A DNA stretch of 64,000 nucleotides from Clavelina lepadiformis (taxonomy: Eukaryota; Chordata; Ascidiacea; Aplousobranchia; Clavelinidae): contig NC_135240.1 of the NCBI RefSeq assembly GCF_947623445.1, forward strand, positions 24,490,001 through 24,554,000, read 5' to 3'. Numbering within the stretch: the first letter of the stretch is position 1; each line of letters opens with the position of its first letter. Positions 14,876 through 28,260 of the stretch are shown in pieces. A program made the translations under genes and the position numbers. Below the pieces are notes generated by a model. It made no database searches, was not told where the DNA came from, and was given only the letters and a program-made list of their open reading frames with translations.

Positions 14876-17800
14876 ATGGATGGTGGAGTTATGAGGTGCC
14901 GTTGTTTGCTTGATTGCCCAGATGGTACTGATAATTCGACATGTATTTTGAAACCAAATGGTGAGTTTTATGTTTAGTATAGGCTGTAAATATAGGCTGT
15001 TTTGTGAAAAGATCAGATCCTGGTATGCATGATGGTGTTTAATGCGGTATTTTGTCATAACAGCTAAATGCTTCAAGAAAGTTTTCCGGAATGACTATGG
15101 GGAAGACGAGGTCCGTGCTGGTTGTTTGGGTAGTCTGGACGAAAACTTGGACCAATGTAGTGTATGTTTTTGACTTATAAATAGTTTTATAAAGATATTT
15201 TTTGCATTAATTTAAACATGATGTCATAAGTTAGTAGATTTTGCATTGTGGTAATTTTGTTATGAGTACAATTGTAATTTAAAATCTTTAAAAAAGTTTG
15301 TGTATTATATTTAAACATCAACCTGATTCTTGGAGTAAAAAGTCAAGTTCATTTCAATGGCTCATTTTTTAACAGAAATTTGCCGATCCAACATTTGAAA
15401 GACCTACTATGTTGGAATGTTGTAATAATGTCACAATGTGCAACGACTTTCTTGACCTTCACCTTCCTAAAGATGATTTAAAAGAAACGGGTTATGGTAC
15501 GCTTGATATTTTCTTTAATGTAGTTTTGTTAATATATGAAATGAAAACATGTGTGATGTGTATTTAATTTTTAGTGGTCCAATTAACGTTTCAATTTTAT
15601 ATTTTAGCTAATTACTCTTAAACTGAGTATCTCATTAACTTTGAAATAATTAGACCTGCCCTGCTAAAATGGTAAGCAATTGCTAGAAATAGCCATTCAT
15701 CAAAGTTAAGTTGTCTTAAAGTTTGCAAAATTGCACCACATATCTTGGATCCTGTGTGCCACAAATTGCATAAAAAACACTGTTGATACAATAATTATAT
15801 AAGAACAATTAATTGTTGACAAAACAGGAGCAAGACTTAGTGATCTGGTTAAGCTACAATGCATTACCGTTTTTAAGGTCTGGATGTATCGTCTCTGATG
15901 TATCGTAATTTAGCCTAACTAAGATGCACAAGATAATTATAGATCTTTCTTACCTGCCTACTTGTAATTTAACTCTGCCCTGTTGAACAGTTTCTGTTTT
16001 TTTGTTACAGAATTCAACATGGACATGGTCATAGTGATTGCGGTTTCGGTTTTAATATTCTTCTTTATATTTGGAGGTTTCATAACTTTGTACTGCCTAA
16101 GGTAAGCTAACACACTTGTTAATAAACACTTACTAAGTAAACTGGTAGAGACAAGTGCTATCTTAACCAAAGTTTGACTTTGTTATATTGGTGCTTATGA
16201 AAATATTGCTGTTGTCATTCCTGGTGTTCTGCACAGCTGTGTAAGTTATACAGTTTTGTTTGTTGAAAGACCATACATTTTATCTTTTAATGACATATTT
16301 GGTAACTGTTTGGTTAAAATTAGTTTAGATTAGAGCAAGGGCAAGATAAAACCATTCCATTCATACTTCAATAAAAACTTTCTTTCTGACACAGTGTACC
16401 CTTGGAAGAGGGGCACCATACTGAAATGTTTTACCAATTTTACCATGTATTTTTATTGAAGTCAAAAATGCTTCCAATAAGACAGATTTACCAGTAAAAG
16501 AATTTGATTTTTGGTTTGCTTATTTATAAGCTTGTTCACATGTTCCAAATATATAAGAGTGACAACATGTTTTAAACATATATTTTGTATTTGTACTCCT
16601 ATTGTTTGTATTGTAACCAGCAAAAGTTATAACTTGCTTAAGGGTAGTCAAACAAAGCATTTGTCATATATGTTTGATTTTTTTCTGTATTGTAGAAAAG
16701 AAAACAACAAATATTGCTCCATAATTATTCTCTGTTAATTGAGTCCCTGGTATTTCTGTACATATTTTGGTATAGTCTTTCAGGAAATTCGGTACGCTAG
16801 GGGTCCATAAAATTATTTTATTTGTTTCTGGTCTGGCATATTTACATGAGTTTAACATACGAATGGCGCCAACGGCAGTTTTGGCTTTGATGCTGTTATG
16901 TTGTTAGTTTTTGATGAAGTTGCATAAACGCACTGAGCCCTTCCCCTGAAAGCTATCATTAACCGATGCAGTAGATTTTCAGGTGAATGATTACTGAAAA
17001 GCACATGCGCCGCACCTGACCCTAGAGCGCGTCTATGCCGTGTGCGTCGTACAGCATTTGCTGACGTAATAACCACATCATTCTGTCTCTTCGACTCGCA
17101 GTCATTAAGATTAAACAGTGCCTACGTCAGTGATTAATAGCAACAAACCGTGAGTAGTAATCGACACCACCCTCACACCTTTTCAAACAAGCTTTTAGCA
17201 GCCTTAACCAATGTAAGGTTAATCGTATTTCAAACGAGCACGTGTTGCTAACTTTACCCATATAATGGCTGCTTGTGGCGAGGATCTCTCTGCTTTTTGT
17301 TATCTGGGCTTTTCATTAGATAGCTCTTTTGTATGGGATAACAAATCGCTTGTCACGCCAACCTGTACCCGCTTGTTTCAACTACTTTTCTCACACCATT
17401 TGCTTGTCTGCTGTTATGTTATATCAACTTCTGTGGAGATCTTGAAAACGAATATGACGTATGAGAATGTAGCACACTTCACGTATTTTCATGATTACAA
17501 ACTTCCCCCGAGAACGCTTGATTCATGTTTCGAGTTATTGTTTTTAAAAACGTCACCGATGTTTTTTGCTATCTCTACTGGCTTGTTTAGATCAGTCATC
17601 CGTAACTTATTGTACTTTTAACCATGATATTAACACTTTTGAACATTGGGTTCAAAACAGTCAGCCAACTACATTTATACGTTAACTCCACAAAAATTTC
17701 TGTTTATTGTGAACATTTTTACATATAATTTGAAATTATTTGTCAACAGTTAAATGGGCTAAAGTGGAATTGTGAGAATTTTCCAATAATGCCGATATGT

Positions 17801-20800
17801 CGGTAATTTATTTTTCTTCAGCCTTCATTTAGGTAGTAATACTAGATCCCATTCTTCTACATTAGTCCTTGGCTGACGCAGATGTGAGCCAGGTGTTTGT
17901 ACAATACTTGCTAATTTTTACCTGATGTTACCCGATCGTTTTGTGTCGTACATCATTGTGCAGCTTTATTGAAGTGCTATTGAGTGTCTCACAAACTCAT
18001 CCCGAAATTAGGGGTTGGCTAAGAGCGAACAAAAACGTTTAATTTAAGCAGACAATATTTTAGTTTCCATAAACTGGTATTGCCGATACTATACACCTGT
18101 TTGTTTTTGCTGGTTTTTCTGTCCCTTGGGTTTTTGTAGTTTTATAGATTGCGTTGTTAAAGTGATATTTTTAGGTTCTACACTCTTTTGCCTCTAACAC
18201 TCATAATGCAAGCCGTTTGCCTTCCTTGTAATATGATGTAGTTTGGTGTCAAATTTTACCCAGGTTAGCTGCCAACACGTTGTTATTTTATGAAGATTAT
18301 GTCGACGTGAATCAGAGCGCAGGCGCCAGATTGAAGTTGAAAACCGGCACGGCGAATGTCCGGTGATATACGGCGACAAGAGGCATTGTCTTCAAAACGG
18401 GAAACACAAAGCGATCAGAGACATGATGGACGAATGGTCATCACTCGGAATGTCATCCGGATCAGGGATGCCTCTCCTGGTTCAGCGCACCATCTCAAAA
18501 CAAGTCGAAATCGTCGGAGACATCGGAGCCGGCAGATACGGAACGGTAATTTCGTCGCGTTTTTGTCGGAGGGATTAATTCCTGTTGTTTATATGAAGTG
18601 GCACTTGGATGTTGAATTTAATGTAACCATCATAGAGATGGACACAACTTAATTTACAGTTTCTAATTTTTGTTTACTCATAAGTTATTAATTTAATACG
18701 GTGCTTAGCTTGGACACAAGCTTGTTTTCAGCTATTAAGCTGAGTAATTTACACTAATAGATGTTGGAAAGTTTTTACAAGGATTAACAACGCCACAAGA
18801 TAATAATATTTATTGGTTTTATGAATCTTTATATACAGTAGATCCGGCTTGTTACCGCGGGGTCAATCCAATCTAGATTGTGATGGACGATTGCGCAATA
18901 ATTTATTTTCTTCAGGTCAAACTGGGCAAGTGGCGAGAAGAGAAGGTGGCAATCAAAATCTTTTTCTCAAAAGATGAAGATAGTTGGTTCAGAGAAACTG
19001 AAATCTACCAAACTGTTATGCTTAGACATGAAAATATTTTAGGTAAATAAACTGTAGTCACCAACAACAAAAAGCCGGTAAAACTACCGGTAATAATTAG
19101 TGCATAGTAAAAGTGAAAACCTGTTTGATCCAGATCTAACACGAACTAAGATAACGTATTTTATAAACCATCGGTTTCTTACATTCCGTCAAAGTAGAGG
19201 TATTTGGCTTACGACATCCTTTCAAATTTTTACAGGTTTTATAGCGGCCGACATTTCAGGTTCGGGTTCGTGTACGCAATTGTACCTCATAACAGAATAC
19301 CACGAACGCGGTTCACTCTTCGACTACCTTCAAAACAACATGTTGGGCGTTGCTGAGGCGCTAAAACTTTCTCATTCCGCTTGTTGCGGTACGTAACTGG
19401 TGCCTCAAAAAATGATATTATAGTCTTAATTTGTTTGCTGTGAACTACCGCCTTAAACACGATAGATTTCACACATTGTTTCATGCTTACCTGTACCGTT
19501 GTGCATGTAGGATTGGCACATCTTCACACTGAAATAACCGGCACCCAAGGCAAACCCGCCATCGCCCATAGGGACATAAAATCGAAGAATATCTTAGTGA
19601 AGAGAGACGGTCAGTGTTGTATCGCTGACATGGGACTTGCTGTCCGATATTCAAGGTATGGACGTTACTACATCACCCTTGCGTTGGCATGGCACTGTAT
19701 ATAGACTAAAACATCGCAACTTTAAACATCGCCAAAACCTGCAACTTTGGCAAAGTTTGGTTCAAAAGTTTGGATCTCCCAAAGTTCGTCGTAACCAATT
19801 GTTCTTTTTTTAACCCGGGCAGGTCACAGGGTAAAGTCGATATTGGGTCATACGACCGTTCGCGACGCCAGGGTACGAAGCGCTATATGGCGCCCGAAGT
19901 ACTGGCCCAGACCTACCGTCCAGACTCATTCGAAGCTTACATTTTTGCCGATGTCTACAGCTTTGCGCTTGTTATGTGGGAGATTGCAAATCGCACCATA
20001 GTTAAAGGTACGTCATGCTACGGATGATGCGGTTTCTCGCCCAGGTTTTCATCTGCGACATCTTGATCGGCTAAAAACAGTGCCTTTGTAGCATATATTT
20101 TTATGAAGCAAACGCCATGAAATCGCAACGAAATTTTCGAATTCATAGCGTGAATGGGTTATTCGGGATGAGAGTTGTGTGTGTTTAACTCGTGGCACGT
20201 GCTGACTTTTATCCGAACACTTCTGGCGCCTCTTACCCGCATTTAACCACCAAAAATGAAATATTGAGCGAATAAACCAAATGCCTCCTGTTGAATTCGA
20301 TTTTAGGCAGATAAGCTTAAAAAGTTCCAATATGGCTGCTGGTTTGTTTGCATAATTCGCACAATATGCCCATTGCCCACGTTCCTCCAGTTTAATAGTT
20401 CACGATATCACGTCAGCACCTCTCCCACTTTGGCTTTGTACCATATCTTTGCGGTTTGCTTTCATAAACTCCCGTTTTGCGCACATAAAACCTTGCCAAA
20501 ACGTTGGTAATAGGTCATATGACAATCATATACTGTATGTGCATTGCTTGTAGTTCATTAACTTACGTATCCATCATATTTTTCTACCAGGCATCGTCGA
20601 AGATTATCACGTCCCGTATTACGACGTCGTTGAACCTAATCCGGACTTTGACGAAATGTGGAAGGTTGTGGTGATTGAGAAAATAAGACCTGAAATTTTG
20701 CCACAATGGGCGGGCCACAGGGTAAGCGAAATCTTTCCATGATTACGTTCCATCGGTACACGCCGGGATTGAGACCACGTGTTTACTTAACAGCTTGGCG

Positions 20801-21671
20801 AGGTTTTTGTGTTAGGCTGTTGAATAGCCACACGTAGATTGATCTATTCTATTGGGAGTAATCAAAGAGCGCTTATAATCCGTTCTTTTAGCAAATGGTC
20901 GTTCTCATTTGTACCCGATAGATATCTTGACTGAGGTGACAGAGATAGAGAATGATCTATCGAATACTTATGATTTTTGCCTCCGCTTGCCAATGCTGGT
21001 GTCTGGGTGGTTTATAGAGAATTCACTTCTTATTCAATTTGGTGGATTTTAATACTGGAAGTGTTTGCCGTATGTTTTTCAGTTTGAAACCGATGACTTA
21101 ACAAAACAACTTAAATTTACCCCCGATAATCCTAAACAACCAAAAAACAACTTTATGTCTAAATCTAAGCTCTGACTGTAAACCTATTTGCTGCGTCACA
21201 TACTTACGGTGAAGCAGTAACCTCTGTATTTTTGTTGCAGTTGAATTATCCTTACTCTTAACATTACGCTGCAACAACTACCTCATATCCGCGATGGAAT
21301 AAATTTACACACAAAGTTTCGTCTTAGGGTTTCGTACATGTCGCAGCGCCGAACTTCTTGCTCCAAAACGTAATAATTTTTTCATCCGTTCCCAGATCAT
21401 GTCAAGCTACGGCACGACGATGCAAGAATGCTGGAAATCCAGACCGGAATCGAGACTCTCCATACTCCGCGTGCGCAAAACACTCAGCGCCCTAAGGCAG
21501 GGAGGACTGAAAGAAGCGGATTTTGGCTCCGCAAGCTCCGATAGCGGGACGGATCGCAAGCCCTCCGCTTCATCGACATCAAATATAAGCTCCACGGAAA
21601 AATCGGACAACTCAGAAAACGTTAACTCTCGTGATGACGCGACAAGGGATACTGCCCCTTTTATTGTGTAG
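14876..21671 (+). CDS. BMPR1: BMP type I receptor (ALK3/6-like) serine/threonine kinase; 5' signal exon not found
   Basis: Binds BMP ligands with type II receptors and phosphorylates Smad1/5-class effectors. Exons: 14876-14960, 15064-15161, 15376-15496, 16011-16101, 18296-18545, 18916-19042, 19236-19388, 19511-19655, 19823-20007, 20591-20721, 21396-21671 (TAG); 1662 nt, 553 aa from the first usable ATG. Numbering from there: the cysteine-knot ectodomain ([29 protein letters not shown]) covers 7-101; a transmembrane helix about 107-129; GS box [13 protein letters not shown] 185-197; GAGRYG loop 209-214; VAIK lysine 229; BMPR1-type L45 loop [14 protein letters not shown] about 262-275; HRDIKSKN with Asp330; DMG 348-350 (family usually DLG); KRYMAPE. 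A Ser/Thr-rich tail of about 56 residues follows the kinase. An in-frame TGA directly precedes the first ATG, so the signal peptide must come from an upstream exon. The largest intron is 16102-18295. Confidence 0.93.
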
Positions 21672-23753
21672 AGCCGTCGTGTTTCTTGAGTGCATTTTTA
21701 GCGGTTTGCTTATATCTGTTAATTTTACCAGCGTTTTACTAAACTACGGTAGCTATGCGTTTCAATTTTTCGATTCACGTTTTTCTTTCTTCATTGCCGT
21801 TTTGTGATTTCGACGAACCCAGCGTGATGATGTTTGTTTAAACGCTGCGGTATCTTTTGTGACGATGTCTTAATAACAGATTATTTCTCGAAGGAAAGAT
21901 TTGGCGCATCCAAGCGAAAGGAAAGTTTATTCCACCGAGGAAAGTTCAATTTTTATTTTCCTGTTGTCCGTATCATCTCTAGTTGTTTTCCTGTTTCGAA
22001 TTGTCTTATGTCGTACGTGCCACGGCCTCATAATTACAGATCTCCGCTTTTGTTTAGTTCCATTTTATGAATTTCTGATGAAGACATGGAGATATTTTAT
22101 CTGGTACCGAAATACTAGCTATGTCATGCAAGGTGAATCTGTTTACCTCATGCCGTAGCCCTACTACCACTTTCCTATTTTCCTTCGATGCATTTTCGTT
22201 GGAGTATGCGCCAAGGCGAAGACTCGTTTGGATGAATAGCAAGACGAAATTCAGTCAAAATTTCAAACCAATTCACTCGTACGAGTGTTCTCACGTAAAA
22301 CATTCCATTGTAACACTGTGCGCGATGTCTCAATTAGCAGCGTCAAAATATTCACTGAATCCGATGCCTTGACTGCTAACAAGAAAATTCATATGATTGA
22401 AACTAACTTTTGAGTTCGTCTGTTGGATGTCTTCGTACACTGGTTGACATCACAGCGTCATCCAGCGTTTTGTATTTTTCTAAAATACGGTACAATTCTT
22501 GTGCTTTATTGGCCTATACTATTTCTAATGTTACATTTTTCGCTTGAACTTGTCTTCTTTGAAAATAAAACTTAAGTTTGTAAAGCTTACCAAGTACTGA
22601 GTTGAACTTGGTCGTTGGATAATGACATGGACAGTTTGTCGTCTATATACTATTAAAGGTTCACCTTCAGATGGGAAACTTTCGAATAAATGAAAAAAAC
22701 TGACTTACATGAGGTCGAAAAGTTTGCCTGTCGAAGCACTGGTAACCTTTCATGCAAACACGCTCAGCACCCAGGGCGACTTAATGAAATTATCAATAAT
22801 CAACTAATCATTTAAAGTGGAATATACCTTCCCTGAACGACCGAACGTCACAACAAATCCTACGTCATATACCTTTATTCTTGCTTTTCTTCTAAGTTTT
22901 TGCGACAATGTTGAGATGGGAAATTTTAACTAAGCTCAGAGTTCACTTCAGCTTCAAAATTGAATTTCTTCTGTAATCTTGCCTCGAACATCAGGCAAGG
23001 TGAACCAGTAGAATTTTTTTGCTAGATTATGTTAATTTGGCTTGTTGTTTTATTTCGCGTTTTTTCCGTTTCGTAAAAATTGGTGACGGAAAAGTGGATG
23101 TTAACTGAAAGAGGGTCAAAAAACAAACAATCCAAATTTTTTTCCGAAAAAAACTGTAAAATATAAACTGTAGTTCGAGATATCGGAGTGGAAATGACCA
23201 GAATATGTTGTTAAACCAGGTCAATTGGTGGTTTGAGTGCCTCTAGCGGAAGAAGATCACTTAATCCATAACCGCTACGACAACAAGGGAGCCATTAAAA
23301 ACTTTAAGTTATGCTTTTTCTGTGATGCATGCCGTCTTCATCTCAATGCACTTAGAATTGTGCTGATGTAGTAATAAATTTAACATAAACATTATCCTGT
23401 TCAAAAAAATATATATAGCTTACAATAAACTTATGAATGACCATTGCGAAATCGATTTTTACGTTGACGTTTCGTCTGTCATTTGAAAAACAACAAACCG
23501 AATTAATTTAATACATCGACAACTATACAGAAAACCTGGGTAGAAAATTTTCTTAGGATTTTATTTTGCTGCGGTAAAGCAAAATGTTGTACTTAATTAC
23601 ATAATCTTTCTACAAATCTATATAAGAAAAAATAAAATTTAAAATAGAGAACTAAACAATAAGCATTTCAAGTTGAACGAGCAATTCCAACCTGCAAAGT
23701 TATAAAATATTAAAGCAAAATGTTTTCAAAAATTTGAAGTTTAAGTGAGATTT
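21672..23753. other. 3' flank of BMPR1
   Basis: Probably 3' UTR and intergenic DNA. Short open frames at 21834-22372 look random. A poly(A)-like AATAAA lies at 22564-22569. Nothing else recognised. Confidence 0.4.
22564..22569 (+). promoter_or_regulatory. Candidate poly(A) signal of BMPR1
   Basis: AATAAA about 0.9 kb after the BMPR1 stop, on the same strand and with no intervening gene. Use is inferred. Confidence 0.3.
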
Positions 23754-24655
23754 TCAAGGGACACCCCCTATTTCCAAATATATGCCAGAGTGCGAAATGA
23801 ACTTGACCTTGGTCAGCATTTCTTCACAGTGCATACGATCATGGCAAAAACGGCGCAAAATGACAATATTAATAATCACAGAAAAAATAACATTGTTGTT
23901 TCGATGCTTATCTTGATATTTTTGCGCTTTCTTCAGAGGGTGCATGCCTGATCCAACGTAATTGCCGACCATAGTCACGTGCAGCTTGATGCGGTCAACC
24001 TTAACGACTTGTTCAAACGTGAGAAATGATGTCATGCGAAAGATTTCGTACAGCTAAATAATATTCCGCTGCACAAGTTAGAATTTTTTGTGTAAACATT
24101 TTGTAATGTTATGACCAACCTTAAGGTAAAAAAATTCGTTTTCAAGATTTTAAACTTTGCCAAGCTTGGCCTTCATGTCATGGGCGAATTGCGTATCGTC
24201 TTTGACTTCATAATAAAAACGTGGAGTGTTTTCAGAGACTGGCCTGAGTAGAAGGTCGATAAAATACTTTTAACGGATGTACTCACAAGGTCATTAAAAG
24301 AAAGAAAGACGTATTTATTTTGTTATGCTAAAAAACATTTAGCTATAATAAAACTTTATTGTTATAATGGTTTTATGCCTATATGTTAAGTGCTTAATAA
24401 GTAGGTTAAACTAAAATTTTAGTTTTTATTAGGCAGAACTTCAGCTAAAAATAAGACCGTTTATATCGATAAATATACGAAAAGTCGCACCCTTCAAACC
24501 ATCGACAGCAATGTCGTCAATTTTTGCCATGTAATTGAGTCATCTTGCCCAATATGACGTAAGCACAGTTAAACGACCAACAACAAAATTTTTCTTGGTC
24601 GCAGAGCTCGATTCGACGAAGAATGGATTTTGTCTTGCAATTAATGGAAACGAAT
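23754..24655 (-). CDS. Unrecognised minus-strand exon-like segments
   Basis: Four stretches read like protein in descending order. (a) From an acceptor at 24655: SDSFPLIARQNPFFVESSSA followed by TKKNFVVGRLTV. (b) From an ATG at 24531: MAKIDDIAVDGLK followed by GGT. (c) About 24266-24156: RPVSENTPRFYYEVKDDTQF then AHDMKAKLGK. (d) From an acceptor ATTATTTAG|CTG at 24053: LYEIFRMTSFLTFEQVVKVD then RIKLHVTMVGNYVGSG, open to 23754. The amino-acid texture is more protein-like than the surrounding frames and two acceptors are good, but the phases of adjacent pieces do not join cleanly with GT donors. I do not recognise the family. This could be a diverged gene, an old pseudogene or chance. Confidence 0.3.
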
Positions 24656-26246
24656 CTGAGAAAATTAATTTAAAACATGAAAAACAAGAAAGTCAACTGA
24701 GGAGTGTCATATGGTCAAGTTACATGAGTTCGAATCATGGTTTACTTTCTCCACGTGTTAATTTTCGCTGGGTGCGATAGGACTTGCAAGAAATCTTTCG
24801 AAGTGAACTTTTAATTCGTTCAACATTTTTTCTATTTCACTTTAAAATTTCAAGCATTTCCCAGCTTAAGAAAAGCAAGGTTTTAATAAATGAAACCAAA
24901 GTTTATACTTCTTCTTTTTATATATATATTGATGCTAGGTATAACACAATCTATACTGTATAGAGCTACAATTACTAAACACGTTAGGCCGACGCTATAA
25001 TGAGTATCTAAATCATATAGATATTATCATAACGTTATTAATAACACTTCTCCCATAGAAATTTTAATATCAGGGAACACTAATTAATTAAATTATTGGA
25101 CCCAACTTATGCTGTTGAAAGACAAACCCATCAATTGTTCACCGGATAAAGTAACTGATGTATTTTCAGGACGTAATACACTTGTGCCACAGCCTGGCTT
25201 TGTCTTAAGTATAATTCATAAGTTATAAAAAAAAAACAGTCAAAAATTGACTACTTATATTAAAGTTTAAACAGCTGCAGTATATTTCAGAACGTTACTC
25301 TTTCTAAAGTTGTTGGCATACACCAGCTACGAATAACAACAATTACTGATTGGGTTAACAACCAGTATACACGAATATTGGACATTGAAACGCATGAATG
25401 TATTTACAAAGTGTTTCTAAATAGTAATAATTTGAATAGCATTAGTTTTATCAAGCATGATGGGAAAGTTGATACAAGGCGTCGCTAGGGTAGTTACAAT
25501 TGAATCTTTACTGCAATAGGCCACTTTCAAACAATGCAGATCTGAAACCTCTGTCTAGATTTGCTGAAGATTTGTCTGTACAGATTTAACTCATAAGAGA
25601 GCATTAACTCTTGCCTTGGGCACGATTAAATTCTGTTTTCGTTATTATTAATGCACTCAGAAAAAAAGGTTTTGAATAATCAACTGTTTTGTTGAGTTTG
25701 TGTCTAAAGAATACTTAATCCGCACCGAAGAAGCGAACTAAGCTTACACGCAATTAAGATGACAATGTCGCCGATTCGTTTAATTTTAAAAAGCGCAAGG
25801 GCCAATGCATTTGCTAGTTACGTTATAATGGGACTGGCATGAGGCAAATAAGAGTGCCAAGATCGCGTTTACGATATTTTTGAAATTTGTCCTCATTTTA
25901 AACAACTGTATTTCGAAAATAATTTTACACCTACATGCTGTATCTAAGAAAATGCCTTTGTTTTAGTTACAGTTTGATTGATGCAACTGTTCTTGGTTGG
26001 GCATATATTGCTGAAAAAGTTATATAAATTAATTACAGTTTTAACTTAAAAAAACACGTGTCACGATTTAATTAATGGGAACTTACAATTTCGTGTAGCT
26101 CCTACAGTGCAGCTCCTACGACCTACAGTGTAGCTGCTACGCGTTCGACACTGTAGCACGTAATCGATTAAGTCAGCAACTACAAACACATAAAATTGGC
26201 TGGAGAGGGACTGGACATCCCCATGCTACGGCATGGCATGACGACT
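24656..26246. other. No gene recognised
   Basis: AT-rich sequence. Near 26098-26160 there are several related blocks of the type TGTAGCTCCTACAGTG / TACAGTGTAGCTGCTACG, a short internal repeat of unknown origin. No coding frame was identified. Confidence 0.4.
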
Positions 26247-26283
26247 GATGTAGTGGGATATACGTATAATCCCATACTACATC
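26247..26283. repeat. Near-perfect 37-bp palindrome just inside a putative donor
   Basis: GATGTAGTGGGAT ... ATCCCATACTACATC centred on TACGTA. The two arms pair along their whole length apart from single-base slips. It lies 14 bp beyond the donor of the exon candidate at 26298-26478. Its function is unknown and it may be a remnant of a small transposon. Confidence 0.6.
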
Positions 26284-26297
26284 TACTACAATAACAC

Positions 26298-26478
26298 CTT
26301 TACAGAAGAGAAAGCGCGATAGAAATATTTATGCTGCCAAACGTGGGCTTCGTTTTGTTCTAATCGTGTTGGTTCATCAAAATGCAAAATCACACCGCGC
26401 GTTAACGCAAACGTGATCGGTGAAAGACCGTCTTGGTTGTTCGTGCTGGCTGGTATAGCCATAGCCAAGATTTGAAAC
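26298..26478 (-). CDS. Putative internal exon of an unidentified gene
   Basis: Minus-strand exon bounded by an acceptor (ATGGTAG|G at 26478) and a donor (GTAAAG|GTGTTA at 26298). It reads FQILAMAIPASTNNQDGLSP, then ITFALTRGVILHFDEPTRLE, then QNEAHVWQHKYFYRAFSSVK. Codon texture and both splice sites favour a real exon. The block DGLSPITFALTRG resembles the first helix of an ankyrin repeat (DGxTPLxxAxxxG), and the following Trp-containing segment loosely recalls the ankyrin end of TRPV-type channels, but this is a weak suggestion. Neighbouring exons were not found, so it may be an isolated pseudo-exon. Confidence 0.35.
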
Positions 26479-26780
26479 CTACCATAAAAACACCTACAAG
26501 CGCTTGTTTTTATAAGAGGTAGAAAATGTAAACGACATTTTTGTACACTAGAAATGGAGCAGATGAAGTTTCCTGTATGTAGCAATAAAATAACCAGGCT
26601 CATTATATTTGCGGAAAAATTGCATTTATGTTATTATGTTTGAAAAATTATGTTTTTATGTATTTATATTCAAAATTATGTATTTATGTTTTTTGGCAAA
26701 GTGTTGGTTGAGTAGGCTGCAAACAACACAGCAATCACATCCACTGACGTATAGTATAACTAGTTTCTATTATTTATCAT

Positions 26781-26955
26781 ACACTGTCATTTTGTTAAAC
26801 ACTTTAATTAAACACGAAAAGTGAGGCCGAAAAGAAACACCTAAAATGGTTACATGTTTAAATCGCACATGTTTATTCTGTTTTGTGTTTAAATGTTGTA
26901 GGTGTTTACTAACTAGGTGTTTATTATCTTTGGTATTTACTAACTAGGTGTTTAC
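26781..26955 (+). repeat. MITE-like repeat with ACACTGTCAT end, copy 1
   Basis: Begins ACACTGTCATTTTGTTAAAC and is rich in GTGTTTA/TAAACAC words, ending in two tandem GTGTTTACTAACTAG-like units. A second copy ends in the reverse complement (ATGACAGTGT, 30364-30373). Element borders and target duplications were not resolved. Confidence 0.4.
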
Positions 26956-28260
26956 TATTTTATGCGTATTGTTACTTGGCAGTCAAAATTTCCAAAATAG
27001 CGTTTATTACAGCAGTGCAACAGAAACAAGGCAGGTACAATCACGGGCGCCGGAATTATTTTTGGCAAGGGGCAAAATTCGAAAAAAGGGCACTTTTTGA
27101 ATGTCATTTTGGAAAATAAAGAAAGAAAAGGGGGCGATGGCCTCTCTGCCTTTCCTCTTCCGGCATCCGTGAGTAATAATAATAATAACAACCGATAAGT
27201 TGCATTAAATAGCCTAACACCACCCTCGAATCGTTGTTACATCTGAAGTGGATTGAATCAGCAACAATGAATGTTTTCATGGTTCCGGCTTCGTTATAAG
27301 AAACAAGCAAACTTGGCAGTGTTTTCTTTCTGGAGATTAAACTAATCCGAAATGCCTAAAAAATTAAAACAAAAATGTCAATGTATACAAATTGTTCTGT
27401 AAAGCCACCAGTTAAATAAAGCAACTACAACTCACATTAACAGTCTGCATTGCATCAAAAAGATTTGTTTTGCGGATTGGCCAAAGTTGTTTTTGTGACC
27501 TCAAAATGAGATTAAGTTCTTTCTCTGATGATGGATCCTAAGTCAAAAGTTTTGTTAGGTTTTTACACTGTTAATAATAATGACTTTATTTTTCCCTCAA
27601 TATATATCAAGTATCTGAACACATTATTCTACAACAAAGCAATAAACTAATACACAAACAACCAAATTTGATTTTTGTTAATTGCTGGATGAATGCTGAG
27701 ACTGCTCACCTCAGTCTTACGGCATTGCCGCTCAACATTGCTGTTACATTTGTTGTCTAGCGTGGTTAGCATGCTTACGCAAGCGTCTTAAATCGTATTG
27801 TAATCAAATTGATAAACATTTCTGAATTTTTCCTCAATCTGCAAAATTTATCACTATATCAATAACCATGTTGCAGCCTCTAAACATGATCTACAACTGT
27901 ATTCTCTTACAAAAGCATGAAAATCTAAAACACCTTATAATAAGTTTCTTTCAAACACTAACAAAAGGCATTTGTCCTAATAATGAAAACTTTTCAATGA
28001 TTCCACTAATGCATCCATCTTTACATTAAACTAATTGCTTCTGGGTGAAAGACAGACATTGGTCTTAAATACCTGTTTTAGTAGACCGTATTCCCATTCT
28101 GATTCTTCCTTTTCTAAATGATATCTAATAACTTCAGTAGCCCTTTTTTGTCCGTAGCTTCAGTAGCCCTTTTCTGAATCTACAGTGATTAAAAATATAA
28201 AACTAAACAATATAGCTTTTAAAACAGTAGTGAGATGTAATCAAGCTTTTTGATACGGTG
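26956..28260. other. No gene recognised
   Basis: Contains a G-rich low-complexity piece (near 27040-27160) whose minus-strand frames are compositional artefacts. There is no convincing exon. Confidence 0.4.

Noticed and set aside
17265-17621. 118-codon ATG frame inside the large BMPR1 intron
   Set aside because: No domain or conserved motif and no splice signals that would join it to the receptor; probably chance.
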